Notes under the pieces: model-generated
Told to the model about the DNA's origin: nothing
Databases searched by the model: none
Seen by the model: the letters and a program-made list of their open reading frames with translations, nothing else
Translations under genes and position numbers: made by a program
DNA from: a virus
Strand: one strand, 5' to 3'
Length of the DNA: 39,421 nucleotides
Virus record (IMG/VR): IMGVR_UViG_3300002483_000017
Location: 13,321 to 52,741 of that record
Shown here: one piece after another, positions 30,343 to 38,420 of the stretch
Layout: the number at the start of each line of letters is the position of its first letter
Numbering within the stretch: position 1 is the stretch's first letter

Positions 30343-30923
30343 ACCTTACTAAAGACTACTTCATACGGTTGTTTTTGATATTTTCCTTTTCGCATTTGAT
30401 AGTCAACCTCACAAGGTTCTCCTTGATAAAACAAGAGTTGACAAATACCTTCATTGGCATAAATCTTATTAAATAAAGGAGTGCAATTACTGATCTCTAA
30501 CGTTAAATGACCTTCCCAACCAGCTTCTGCTGGAGTAATGTTCGCCATGATTCCAGCGCGGGCGTATGTACTTTTACCCACTGCAACCACGGTAACGTCT
30601 CGGGGTAAAGCCAGGTGTTCAACAGCAACACCAAGACAGTAGCCATAAGGAGGCAAGATAAAATATTTTCCTCGCTCATCTTCATGAAGTTCTGTTTCTT
30701 TTAAAATTTGAGGATCAAAGTTTTTAGCGTCACACATTCCGTGGGGAACACCACCGAATAAAAGACACTGATTAGGTGACAAACGAATGTCATAACCATA
30801 GGAACTAAGTCCATAACTGAGGATAGGAATGTCATTTTCTTTATTGATTAAAGATGACTGAAAAGGAGTAATCATTCCCTTTTCTGCAAATTCTCGGATT
30901 TCTTTATCGCTTAGTACAGACAT
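30339..30923 (-). CDS. dcd: dCTP deaminase / dUTPase-family enzyme (Dcd)
   Basis: This 194-residue enzyme of nucleotide metabolism converts dCTP to dUTP (or dUMP in bifunctional members), feeding thymidylate synthesis. The Dcd signature is clear: GKSTYARAGI at residues 116-125, with S118 and R122 matching the E. coli S111/R115, and TPAEAGWEGHLTLEISN at 130-146 with E143 as the catalytic glutamate. The N-terminal YGYDIRL block at 42-48 is also typical. Length is standard for the family. It is the second gene of the minus-strand block counted from its left. Mono- versus bifunctionality cannot be told from this sequence. Confidence 0.92.
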   Translation of the reverse strand: MSVLSDKEIREFAEKGMITPFQSSLINKENDIPILSYGLSSYGYDIRLSPNQCLLFGGVPHGMCDAKNFDPQILKETELHEDERGKYFILPPYGYCLGVAVEHLALPRDVTVVAVGKSTYARAGIMANITPAEAGWEGHLTLEISNCTPLFNKIYANEGICQLLFYQGEPCEVDYQMRKGKYQKQPYEVVFSKV

Positions 30924-30946
30924 AGCCAGAACTCAGTTCAAATATC

Positions 30947-31540
30947 CTACACAATAATTCTGCCTTTTTCAGAATAAATATCGATAAATTCTTGAGTAGC
31001 TTTTCCTATATTGTCTTTTGGTTGTAAATAAACTATTAAGCTGCACCCTGTGTTTCTTGACATGACCTTATCATCGGCATAGTAATGACGAATTAATGTT
31101 GGTCTTGATTTCATAATGCAGACAGGATGATCAAAAATATCCTGACAATACATGGTCATATCAATAAAATTAGAAAAATATATACCTTGTTCAATTTCAC
31201 CTGATAACCATTTACGTTTTAATGCCGTCCACCACAAAGCATGACCTGATGTCAATGTTGGGGATAAACCACGAGTTATTTTCCAGCGTTGACTTTTTTT
31301 GTGCCAAAAATAAGATTGACTAGGTGGAAATAAATAAACATTTCCAAACCATTTTTCTTCGTTTAAGCCGTCTTCTTTTGGAGTGTAGTAGTTTTTTGCC
31401 CCGATGTATTCGTTAGCAAATGCAGAGCTAGCTGGATCGAGATCAATTTCACCCATAAGGAGATGGGCAGAGTCAACCAAATCACGGTTAGTAATCCATT
31501 CAAACTCTTCTGAGCGTAGGTTACCGCGCTTAAGACCCAT
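30947..31540 (-). CDS. Phage N6-adenine methyltransferase-like protein (Dam/DUF type) with altered NPPY motif
   Basis: In this 197-residue protein, the start MGLKRGNLRSEEFEWITNRD and MGEIDLDPASSAFANEY (residues 29-45), then YYTPKEDGLN and FGNVYLFPPSQSYF, match phage-type Dam N6-adenine methyltransferases. The usual D-P-A-S block at 35-38 is kept. The catalytic N-P-P-Y is instead F-P-P-S at 71-74. I recall cyanophage relatives with the same F-P-P-x, so this may be a subfamily rather than a decayed gene. Whether it methylates DNA is uncertain. It shares one base with the next gene upstream. Confidence 0.72.
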   Translation of the reverse strand: MGLKRGNLRSEEFEWITNRDLVDSAHLLMGEIDLDPASSAFANEYIGAKNYYTPKEDGLNEEKWFGNVYLFPPSQSYFWHKKSQRWKITRGLSPTLTSGHALWWTALKRKWLSGEIEQGIYFSNFIDMTMYCQDIFDHPVCIMKSRPTLIRHYYADDKVMSRNTGCSLIVYLQPKDNIGKATQEFIDIYSEKGRIIV

Positions 31541-31923
31541 TACTCAGATTCTTTATTGTAATCAATATAAAAATAACGCATACCCTGGTGATCGTTTAAG
31601 ATATAGCCAGCACCAGCAGTAGGATTAATTTTTTGTACTGATTCCAAAATACGTCTAAAGGATTCAGCTAAATCTCCTTCGTTGTTAGATTCTGCTTGTT
31701 CTTTGGCAGAATGCAATTCTTCTAACGTTAACCAAAACATTGTACGTTCTGTGTTGTTTGGTTGAAAACACATAGCACCTGGACCTTCAACCTCCCAAAA
31801 TTTCATATATTCTTTACCCATATCACCCAAAATTAATTTGATAGTTGCATCCGCATAACGAACACTGTTACCATCAAAGTCTTTACCGCAAACAGCAGTA
31901 AGTAATTTTTCTCTCCTATCCAT
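31540..31923 (-). CDS. Hypothetical protein (minus block)
   Basis: This 127-residue protein begins MDRREKLLTAVCGKDFDGNS, with a mixed alpha/beta centre (MFWLTLEELHSAKEQAESN) and a C-terminal beta region (GYILNDHQGMRYFYIDYNK). No recognised motif. It overlaps its downstream partner by one base and its upstream partner by eight, so these are probably co-transcribed with the methyltransferase-like and helix-turn-helix genes. Possibly a small modifier or inhibitor; no evidence for either. Confidence 0.62.
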   Translation of the reverse strand: MDRREKLLTAVCGKDFDGNSVRYADATIKLILGDMGKEYMKFWEVEGPGAMCFQPNNTERTMFWLTLEELHSAKEQAESNNEGDLAESFRRILESVQKINPTAGAGYILNDHQGMRYFYIDYNKESE

Positions 31924-32377
31924 TTTTTAGTAATTTTTGTTTTTGTAAAATGGTTAACATCTTAGGCAAAGGCTGATAGATTACAACCATTTTTCCCAAG
32001 ATACCACGTTTCTTAATTAGCTTTCCATTTTCATCTTTTAATTTATCAAATTCTTCAGAACGAATTAAGTATTCAGCTACACAACGTAAACGACGTTTTA
32101 AAGGTAAATCAGCGTTCGGAAAACGACTACAAATTGTTTCTGGTTGCATGTCTTGAAAAGCAAGACGCAAACGATTAGCTAACGTCATACTGCTATTTGG
32201 ATCTTCCAACTCAAAGTCACGAATTGATTGGATATAACGACGCATAATTATTTCATCAAAAGAACCCTCAGGAGGCAAAAATTTTGTAACTTGAGATGCT
32301 AAATCTTTTGGTAACTTTTCAGCATAGTTTTCTAACGTCAGTTCCGATATGTTTATGTTGTCAAATCGATGAGCCAT
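31916..32377 (-). CDS. Hypothetical helical protein (minus block)
   Basis: The frame opens upstream, but I start at the ATG at 32377 (MAHRFDNINIS, 153 residues), just after the stop of the helix-turn-helix gene at 32379. The upstream hydrophobic stretch is an artefact of that gene's bases read in another frame. The protein is charged and helical (LTLENYAEKLPKDLASQVTK, LRLAFQDMQPETICSRFPN), with a basic end (PLPKMLTILQKQKLLKNG). No family recognised. Confidence 0.6.
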   Translation of the reverse strand: MAHRFDNINISELTLENYAEKLPKDLASQVTKFLPPEGSFDEIIMRRYIQSIRDFELEDPNSSMTLANRLRLAFQDMQPETICSRFPNADLPLKRRLRCVAEYLIRSEEFDKLKDENGKLIKKRGILGKMVVIYQPLPKMLTILQKQKLLKNG

Positions 32378-32378
32378 A

Positions 32379-32843
32379 TTAATCAGGTAAATCGGGAACA
32401 GAAGGATTAGGAATATTATCCAAATCTTTTCGCGAACTTGTTTTATACAAATCAATTGTATTCGGAGCGTCAAAAGTTCTTAAATTAACATCTTCTCCTT
32501 TTCTATAAGACAAAATTAATTGATTCCAAGGAATACGAATCATTTTTTTGTGTGCACCAACAGGCATAACAATGTAATGAATACCTTGCTGCCAACCAAA
32601 ATCTTTTTTCTTTTTTCCTTGTAAAATCCAATTACGAATTGTTTGATCTGTTACATTTAAACGCCGAGCGCATTCTTCTGTAGAAATGTATTCATCTGAA
32701 TAAACTTCAGGTGAAACGAGATCCGTTTCGTCATTTTGATACCTGCTATGCCACATTGAAGACAAGATATTGCGAATCCCACGTAATTCAGCGGTAACTG
32801 AAGCAAGAGCTTTCACAATTCCAAGCGAATCATTTTTACTCAT
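32379..32843 (-). CDS. Helix-turn-helix DNA-binding regulator (MerR/excisionase-like)
   Basis: In this 154-residue protein, residues 52-75 read YISTEECARRLNVTDQTIRN, a typical helix-turn-helix (HTH_17/MerR type). WQQGIHYIVM and KKMIRIPWNQLI follow at about 84-110, the expected strand-helix wing. The G-x-H-Y turn resembles the excisionase-like protein at 22519. N-terminal 45 residues are helical and the last 40 acidic and Pro-rich. As the first gene of the minus block it probably regulates that block. The divergent gene at 32897 starts 53 bases away, so a shared operator is plausible. Confidence 0.7.
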   Translation of the reverse strand: MSKNDSLGIVKALASVTAELRGIRNILSSMWHSRYQNDETDLVSPEVYSDEYISTEECARRLNVTDQTIRNWILQGKKKKDFGWQQGIHYIVMPVGAHKKMIRIPWNQLILSYRKGEDVNLRTFDAPNTIDLYKTSSRKDLDNIPNPSVPDLPD

Positions 32844-32896
32844 CGCAAAAAGTTTTGATTAATGCTACACTTTCAAAGAACAATAACCCAGTACCA

Positions 32897-33331
32897 ATGG
32901 AAGATCAAGTCCCTTCCAGCAAACAATACGTAACCCCTGGGCAACTACCGGAAGAAAATAATTATTTTTCAGATCCTGGAGGACCTCGCTATCAAAATCC
33001 AGCTGACTTTGCTGCTGCACAACAACAAATAGCACAACAAGCTCCTCCTGTTCCTGATTTTCAAGAAATGCGCCGCATTGCCCTGGAGCAAGCCATTCAA
33101 CAAGTCACCCAACAACCGGCACCGGTACAAGCTCCCCCCAGTAGTGCTCCACAAGTACAAGTGCCATACCCTACTCCGCCAGAACCTAATGTTGTTTATA
33201 TAAGACGTAATTTAACCCTTGCAGAAATTCTAGTTGTTTTTGCTGTTTCTTGTGGCCTTGTTTTCGGTATTCAAGGAGCCTGGAATTTTGCCACAGATAT
33301 TCTTCCACGAATTGAAATTCGCGAGAACTAG
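32897..33331 (+). CDS. Pro/Gln-rich protein with C-terminal membrane segment
   Basis: I start at the ATG at 32897 (144 residues) rather than at a TTG at 32855 that would leave only 11 bases to the divergent gene. Residues 20-98 are Pro/Gln/Ala-rich and probably extended (APPVPDFQEMRRIALEQAIQ). Residues about 107-130 form one hydrophobic segment (LAEILVVFAVSCGLVFGIQG), followed by a short charged end. A stalk plus C-terminal anchor could place it in the host membrane, for example in lysis, or in the virion. No family recognised. Confidence 0.62.
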   Translation: MEDQVPSSKQYVTPGQLPEENNYFSDPGGPRYQNPADFAAAQQQIAQQAPPVPDFQEMRRIALEQAIQQVTQQPAPVQAPPSSAPQVQVPYPTPPEPNVVYIRRNLTLAEILVVFAVSCGLVFGIQGAWNFATDILPRIEIREN

Positions 33332-33338
33332 GCAGTTC

Positions 33339-33344
33339 TATAAT
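33339..33344 (+). promoter_or_regulatory. Candidate promoter -10 (TATAAT) for the tail-fibre operon
   Basis: A perfect TATAAT stands 29 bases before the GTG of the first fibre gene. A TTGAAA (33312-33317) is 21 bases upstream, longer than the normal spacing. This would open the fibre operon separately from the preceding gene, whose stop is at 33331. Activity is inferred. Confidence 0.4.
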
Positions 33345-33373
33345 ATCAAATAGGACTTGACTATTAGAAATAG

Positions 33374-35812
33374 GTGGCCAATAGAAAGATCTCACAATTT
33401 CCGACGATTGAATCGGTAGATATTGCTAATGCAGATCTTCTGACCCTGGTTCACGTCTTTGAAGTTGATCCGGCTTTAAGAAATAAAAAGATTACTTTTA
33501 GTGGTTTTAGAGACTACTTAGATCAATATTATATTAACGTTGGCGAAGATCCTACATACAACAATATTACCATTACAGGTAATCTGGGTGTCAGTGGAAC
33601 CACTAGCCTTAATAATTTAACCGTAAGTGGTGACTCAGATTTTCAAGCTGTTATTGTCGGTGGAAATTTAACAACTAGCGGTAGTTTTTCTGTAACAGGT
33701 ACGATTACCGGTACTCAAATTGAAGTCAATAATGTTATTGCCGACTATGTAGAAATTAGTTCAGGTAATTTCACTACCATTATTACTGGCACAACAATTG
33801 ACTTTGTTACCGGTTTCTTTGACACAATGTCAGGAGCGACCCTAACAGGTGAAAGTTTTGGTGTTGTATCAGGCATTATCGTTGATGCAGATATCAACGA
33901 TTTGTATGCTCAGGTTGCACAAATTGATACGCTTACAGCAGATAATGTAACCTTTACAGGCATTCTGACTCACAGTGGAACGATTAATGCCAACGATATT
34001 AATGCAACTGGAACAATTTCTGGTGCAACGATTACTGGAGATGTTGGTCAATACACGACGCTGACAGGTCAAACCGCTGTATTTACAACTCAAATTTCTG
34101 GCACAACTATTACAGGTAATTCAGCATTTTTTGAAAGAACAACGGGAACTTTTATTGATGTTGCAAACCTGTCAGGAACCACGATTACAGGTGATTACGG
34201 ACAGTTTTTAAATCTTACAGGTTTTAGTTCACACGCTACATCTTTTTCAGGCACTACTATCACAGGTGATGTAGCAAACCTAGGTGTTACTTTAGGAACA
34301 TCAGGTTTCTTTACTTACCTTTCCGGTACTACCATTACTGGTGCGTCTGGTTTATTTAATAGCCTTCAAGCTCAAACATTAACTGCAGCCAACCTTCAGT
34401 TTAGTGGTGACCAAACTGTTAGCGGTAGTTTTACTGTTTTAGAAGATTTATTCATTAGTGGTTCAGGTTATTTTGCTTCAGGCATTACTATAACTGGAGA
34501 AGTTAGTGGTCAAACGATTACTGCACAGTCTGGTAATTTTGACACCATCATTACTGCACCAACCATTACAGGCGGCACAATCAGTGGTGACAATGTTTAT
34601 GTCAGTGGAACCATTACTGGCACAACAATTTCTACAACAAGTGGACATTTCGTAACTGCTACAGGCACCAGTGCAGAATTTACAACTTTTAATGGAGCTT
34701 CAGGTGTCTTCACCAACGTAACAGGAACATCGTTCTCAGGTACGACAATCCATGCACAAACAGGAGTTTTTGCTTCTGGAAGTGCTGCCAACCCTTCGAT
34801 TACTTTTGAAGGAGAAGATGATACAGGCATCTTTGTTACTAGTGGTGTTATTGATGGCAATCCTGCATTAGATAAATATTTAGGGTTCTCAACAAGTGGT
34901 ACTGAACGATTACGTATTAGTCGATATGGAGCTTTAGGTCTTGGTGGTGAAAACTACGGTGCTCACGGACAAGTCTTAGTATCACAAGGAGCAGGTGAAG
35001 CACCAACATGGACCAGCACAATTAGTGGAATTGTTATTAGTGGTGGTGAAATCACAATTACCGGTGATTTATTTGTTAGCAACACAATCACTGGTTATCG
35101 CATCTCAGGTCAATTTATTGATGCTGTTCAAGAAATAACTGCAGCAAGTGGTGCTTTTGATGGAACTGTTACTGGTTTAACTGTTCTTGCAAACACCTTG
35201 TCAGGTGCAACCATTTCTGGGCAAACAGTAACAGGTACAAGAGCTTTATTTACAACAGGTACGTTCCAAGACTTATTTGTTGATGATGATTTTATTATTG
35301 GTGACAATCTTACTGTTAGCGGTGATTTAGAAGTTAGTGGTAATTCTGTCTTTGATAGTGGAATTGTTGTTAGTGGAGCCAGTGTTTTCCGTGAAGGTAT
35401 TACAGTCACTGGTACTAGTAATTTTGTCAGTGGTATTCTGATTGGAACAAATCTGACTGTAACAGGTACAATTTCAGGTACAACAGTTACCGGTGAAACA
35501 GCAACCTTTACAACTGGTCAATTTAATGATCTTTACATCGATGATGTTTTCATCGTAGGAGATAACCTGACTGTTAGTGGTGATCTTAATGTCAGCGGTG
35601 AAGTTTATCTGCAAAGTGGATTAACTTCTAGAGACCAAGCCTTCTTTGCTTCAGGTAATCAAGCAACCCCTGGCATTGCATTTATTGATGATGCCAATAC
35701 AGGTTTATATAGTAGTGCAGGAGATGTTATTGATATTACAGCTGGCGCTTCTCGTAAAGCTACGATCTCTTCTGGTACCTACGGTGCTGTCCTAACAATT
35801 TGGGGTAACTGA
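33374..35812 (+). CDS. Long tail fibre with SGTTITG-type repeats
   Basis: This 812-residue protein starts at GTG. The first 55 residues (MANRKISQFPTIESVDIANA) form a conserved N-terminal attachment-like domain. The rest is a Thr/Ser/Gly/Ile repeat with the core S-G-T-T-I-T-G recurring roughly every 20-30 residues, predicted as a beta-helical shaft. Two copies of a module ending D-x-x-T-G-(I/L)-(F/Y) appear near residues 474-487 and 764-778. Extreme repetitiveness opens antisense frames (e.g. 34597-34860) that I treat as shadows. It should form part of the receptor-binding apparatus. Exact tail attachment is unknown. Confidence 0.85.
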   Translation: MANRKISQFPTIESVDIANADLLTLVHVFEVDPALRNKKITFSGFRDYLDQYYINVGEDPTYNNITITGNLGVSGTTSLNNLTVSGDSDFQAVIVGGNLTTSGSFSVTGTITGTQIEVNNVIADYVEISSGNFTTIITGTTIDFVTGFFDTMSGATLTGESFGVVSGIIVDADINDLYAQVAQIDTLTADNVTFTGILTHSGTINANDINATGTISGATITGDVGQYTTLTGQTAVFTTQISGTTITGNSAFFERTTGTFIDVANLSGTTITGDYGQFLNLTGFSSHATSFSGTTITGDVANLGVTLGTSGFFTYLSGTTITGASGLFNSLQAQTLTAANLQFSGDQTVSGSFTVLEDLFISGSGYFASGITITGEVSGQTITAQSGNFDTIITAPTITGGTISGDNVYVSGTITGTTISTTSGHFVTATGTSAEFTTFNGASGVFTNVTGTSFSGTTIHAQTGVFASGSAANPSITFEGEDDTGIFVTSGVIDGNPALDKYLGFSTSGTERLRISRYGALGLGGENYGAHGQVLVSQGAGEAPTWTSTISGIVISGGEITITGDLFVSNTITGYRISGQFIDAVQEITAASGAFDGTVTGLTVLANTLSGATISGQTVTGTRALFTTGTFQDLFVDDDFIIGDNLTVSGDLEVSGNSVFDSGIVVSGASVFREGITVTGTSNFVSGILIGTNLTVTGTISGTTVTGETATFTTGQFNDLYIDDVFIVGDNLTVSGDLNVSGEVYLQSGLTSRDQAFFASGNQATPGIAFIDDANTGLYSSAGDVIDITAGASRKATISSGTYGAVLTIWGN

Positions 35813-35853
35813 GTTAGAATGTATTTAAAAGTAGTAGCCGAGACTGATTAATC

Positions 35854-36612
35854 ATGCCACAGTTTGGCGAGGTTCGCGTTGATTTTATAACATTTACTAC
35901 GGGAGTCTCTCCGAACGAGGCAAATGTTACCGTACCTGTTTCAGGTTTACTGCGTAACCCTACCTTTAGTGGTGATGTAATCATCAACGGGGATTTAGAT
36001 GTCAAAGGTGATATCACCAATAGTGGAAATTACAATACCATAACGGGTAATATTACTACAACTAGTGGCACAATTTCAGGTGCTATTGGTCGATTTACCA
36101 CAGGTATCGTTGGTGATTTAACTGTCACCGGCACACTGTCTGGTGTTGACAGAATTTACTTTGAAAGTGGTAGTGCAGCTGCACCTTCCATTACTTTCAT
36201 TGATGATGAAAATACAGGCATCTTTACAGTAGCTCCTAATACAATTTCGGTTGCTGCGGATGGTGCTGAGTGGTGGCGTATTTCTGGCAATGGTGACACC
36301 CACATGTTCAGCAGTGGGGCACTAAAGATTCCCTCTGGCACAACAGCTGCTCGACCCTCTACTTCTTCTACCGGTATGATCCGGTACAACACAACCCTTG
36401 CTCAGTTTGAGGGTTACGACGGAACCTGGGCCATCCTTGGTGGTGGTGCTACGGGTTCAGGTGGTGATCGTGTATTTGTATTGAATGAACAAACTGTTAC
36501 TACTAATTACACCTTACCAAACAATGAAAATGCCACAAGCTGTGGCCCGGTTTATTTAAATGCTGGGGTGACTGTCACCATCGGCACTGGTGAAAATTGG
36601 TCCATCGTTTAA
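35854..36612 (+). CDS. Tail fibre protein (second fibre)
   Basis: This 252-residue protein has an N-terminus (MPQFGEVRVDFITFTTGVSP) that differs from the first fibre. The middle has the same Ser/Gly/Thr repeat and the module APSITFIDDENTGIF near residue 110-124, followed by WWRISGNGDTHMFSSG. Its C-terminal half ends with a compact beta domain (AGVTVTIGTGENWSIV) probably involved in trimerisation or binding. It stands 12 bases before the next fibre gene. The role is receptor recognition as part of the fibre complex. Confidence 0.78.
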   Translation: MPQFGEVRVDFITFTTGVSPNEANVTVPVSGLLRNPTFSGDVIINGDLDVKGDITNSGNYNTITGNITTTSGTISGAIGRFTTGIVGDLTVTGTLSGVDRIYFESGSAAAPSITFIDDENTGIFTVAPNTISVAADGAEWWRISGNGDTHMFSSGALKIPSGTTAARPSTSSTGMIRYNTTLAQFEGYDGTWAILGGGATGSGGDRVFVLNEQTVTTNYTLPNNENATSCGPVYLNAGVTVTIGTGENWSIV

Positions 36613-36623
36613 TCTGAAGAACA

Positions 36624-37997
36624 ATGACTTTAACTCTGCAAGGCAACGGAACTTTAAATGGTCTCACTGTTTTAGGTGCGCCAGTTACTACGCTTGCTAA
36701 TACGGGCACTGCAGCCTCACCGTCATTAGTTTTTGATGGAGATAGTGATACAGGATTATTTAGACCAGGCGCTAACCAACTAGGACTATCTGTTGGCGGC
36801 TCTGCAAGATTAACTATTGCAAGTGATGGAACAACTACATTTACTAATTTAGAAACTAGCGCGGGATCTTTGACATTTGGTGACTATAGTTCAACAACAG
36901 CAAGTAGTGCAAAGATTTGGAATAATAACAGTTACGGTTTATATATTAATGGCACTGGAGATTCAACACATACCGCTGTTGGTGTATATAAAGTTGACTC
37001 ACCAGCTGGGTATCAGGCAAGGATTTTTCACGATGGATCTGCCACTTTTGCTGGCGGAACAATAAAAATTGCAGATGTAGGTGATAATAGTAATTCAGTC
37101 AGGATTACAACTGATCCTGCTTCAAGTGGTTCTGCTTCCAAGTTAATTTTTAACATGGATTCCAGCCAAGATACAGTTACTATTTATAACGCAGGTTTAA
37201 AAGTTGGCGATTCAAACAATACAGAAAGAATTAACCTCAACGGTTCAAATGGCAATGCCACTTTTACTGGATACCTTCGCACAATCTCAACACCTGGATC
37301 TGGAACTTATGTTCAAGTTGATGACAGTGATGGCTTCACAGTAGTCAATTCAAATATCACTAAAGCCACCATTAACATGAGTGGAGCAGCTACGTTTGAC
37401 AGCGATGCTGAAATTGGTACTGCTGCTGCTGATGCACGTATCACAATAGGTTCACACGGAACTGCTGGTACTAATGACAGTGTTCATATAAGAGCAGATA
37501 GTCAAAATCTATTGTTTATGAGTGGTAGTGGAGGACTAACTATATTTGAATCGAATGGCAGTGAAACAATACGTATTCTTTCAACAGGCGGTATTACTTT
37601 TAACGGTGATACTGCAACAGCTAACGCATTAGATGATTACGAAGAGGGAAACTGGACTCCTGTGGGCAATAATAACTTTAATGGTATTACAAACGCCGAA
37701 GGGTATTATACAAAAGTTGGGAAAATAGTAACTGTTAATTTCCAGTTTAATTATACCAGTCTGGACGACTCAACTGATTATTCAGCAGTAGGTGGACTTC
37801 CGTTTCAGCCAGGTGATTACAATTCAAATACAGGTGTAGAAGCCACAAATTGTATATTTGGAACAAATAAACTCGTTTTAAATTACGTAAATAGTAATAG
37901 CAGCGTTTTGTTTTTTGAAACCTCACGACCGATTGCAGGCTCTGCCAGCACAGGGGCTGATTTCTTTAGAGGAAGTATTGTTTACATGACCGCATAA
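36624..37997 (+). CDS. Tail fibre protein (third fibre) with LDDYEEGNW C-terminal domain
   Basis: This 457-residue protein has SPSLVFDGDSDTGLF near residue 33-47, then GGSARLTIASDGTTTF. A repeated beta shaft follows. The C-terminal region carries ALDDYEEGNWTPVG, then YYTKVGKIVTVNFQF and GLPF, a domain I recall as the C-terminal end of many marine phage tail fibres. It probably forms the receptor-binding tip. Codon use is less C-rich than in the capsid genes. It lies in the same operon as the two preceding fibres. Confidence 0.8.
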   Translation: MTLTLQGNGTLNGLTVLGAPVTTLANTGTAASPSLVFDGDSDTGLFRPGANQLGLSVGGSARLTIASDGTTTFTNLETSAGSLTFGDYSSTTASSAKIWNNNSYGLYINGTGDSTHTAVGVYKVDSPAGYQARIFHDGSATFAGGTIKIADVGDNSNSVRITTDPASSGSASKLIFNMDSSQDTVTIYNAGLKVGDSNNTERINLNGSNGNATFTGYLRTISTPGSGTYVQVDDSDGFTVVNSNITKATINMSGAATFDSDAEIGTAAADARITIGSHGTAGTNDSVHIRADSQNLLFMSGSGGLTIFESNGSETIRILSTGGITFNGDTATANALDDYEEGNWTPVGNNNFNGITNAEGYYTKVGKIVTVNFQFNYTSLDDSTDYSAVGGLPFQPGDYNSNTGVEATNCIFGTNKLVLNYVNSNSSVLFFETSRPIAGSASTGADFFRGSIVYMTA

Positions 37998-38012
37998 TTT
38001 AAAACATATTTA

Positions 38013-38032
38013 TTAAGCCCGCAATGGCTTAA
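38013..38032 (+). promoter_or_regulatory. Hairpin after the third fibre gene
   Basis: TTAAGCC (38013-38019) and GGCTTAA (38026-38032) form a 7-bp stem around CGCAAT. The following AACTAATACC has no T-run, so a standard terminator is unlikely. In the 60-base space before the next gene it may protect the 3' end of the fibre mRNA or attenuate transcription. Confidence 0.4.
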
Positions 38033-38057
38033 AACTAATACCTAAAGCTTAATAGCA

Positions 38058-38396
38058 ATGTCTGATAACTATAACTGGAAAGTTCTCACCATGGATCGCG
38101 AAATTCGCGAGGGTGTTGTAGAACGTATTTATTGGGAGCTTTCTGCTGAACGTGAACCAGATTACGTAGCAACGATTCAAAGCTTTTGTAATTTCACAGC
38201 TAACCCACTTAGCCCTGGGTTTATTCCCTATGAAGATTTACGAGAAGAAACTTGTATTGGTTGGGTAAAAGATCAAGTTGGTCCAGAAAAAGTACTTGAC
38301 TATGAATCACAAATAACTGAGAATTTAAACGAACAACAACAGCCCACACACGAATCTGGCGTACCCTGGGAAACTAGTGTGGTAACGCTAGAATAA
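38058..38396 (+). CDS. Conserved cyanophage fibre-associated small protein (DUF7936-like)
   Basis: This 112-residue protein starts MSDNYNWKVLTMDREIREG. It continues with FIPYEDLREETCIGWVKDQV and ends STQ-like with ESGVPW. I recall this architecture (beta N-terminus, then F-x-x-Y-E-D-L-x-E-x-x-x-x-G-W-V-K and G-V-P-W) in small proteins scattered among tail-fibre genes of cyanophages, sometimes labelled DUF7936. It probably helps fibre folding or attachment, by position only. No enzyme motif. Confidence 0.7.
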   Translation: MSDNYNWKVLTMDREIREGVVERIYWELSAEREPDYVATIQSFCNFTANPLSPGFIPYEDLREETCIGWVKDQVGPEKVLDYESQITENLNEQQQPTHESGVPWETSVVTLE

Positions 38397-38420
38397 ACAA
38401 TACTGGTATGTGACAAAGAA

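Noticed and set aside
32378-32473. Hydrophobic N-terminal extension of the 31916-32377 protein
   Set aside because: It covers the end of the helix-turn-helix gene in another frame, and an ATG stands directly after that gene's stop.
32855-32896. TTG start for the Pro/Gln-rich membrane protein
   Set aside because: It would leave almost no room for two divergent promoters; the ATG at 32897 is more likely.
34597-35409. Minus-strand frames of 87 and 93 residues inside the first fibre gene
   Set aside because: The Thr/Val/Pro repeats are reverse reads of the fibre's Ser/Gly/Thr repeats; similar shadows occur in the other fibre genes.
33374-36612. Recurring short motifs in the fibre genes as a possible CRISPR-like array
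   Set aside because: The repeats are in-frame, imperfect and encode a fibre shaft; there are no constant repeats with unique spacers.
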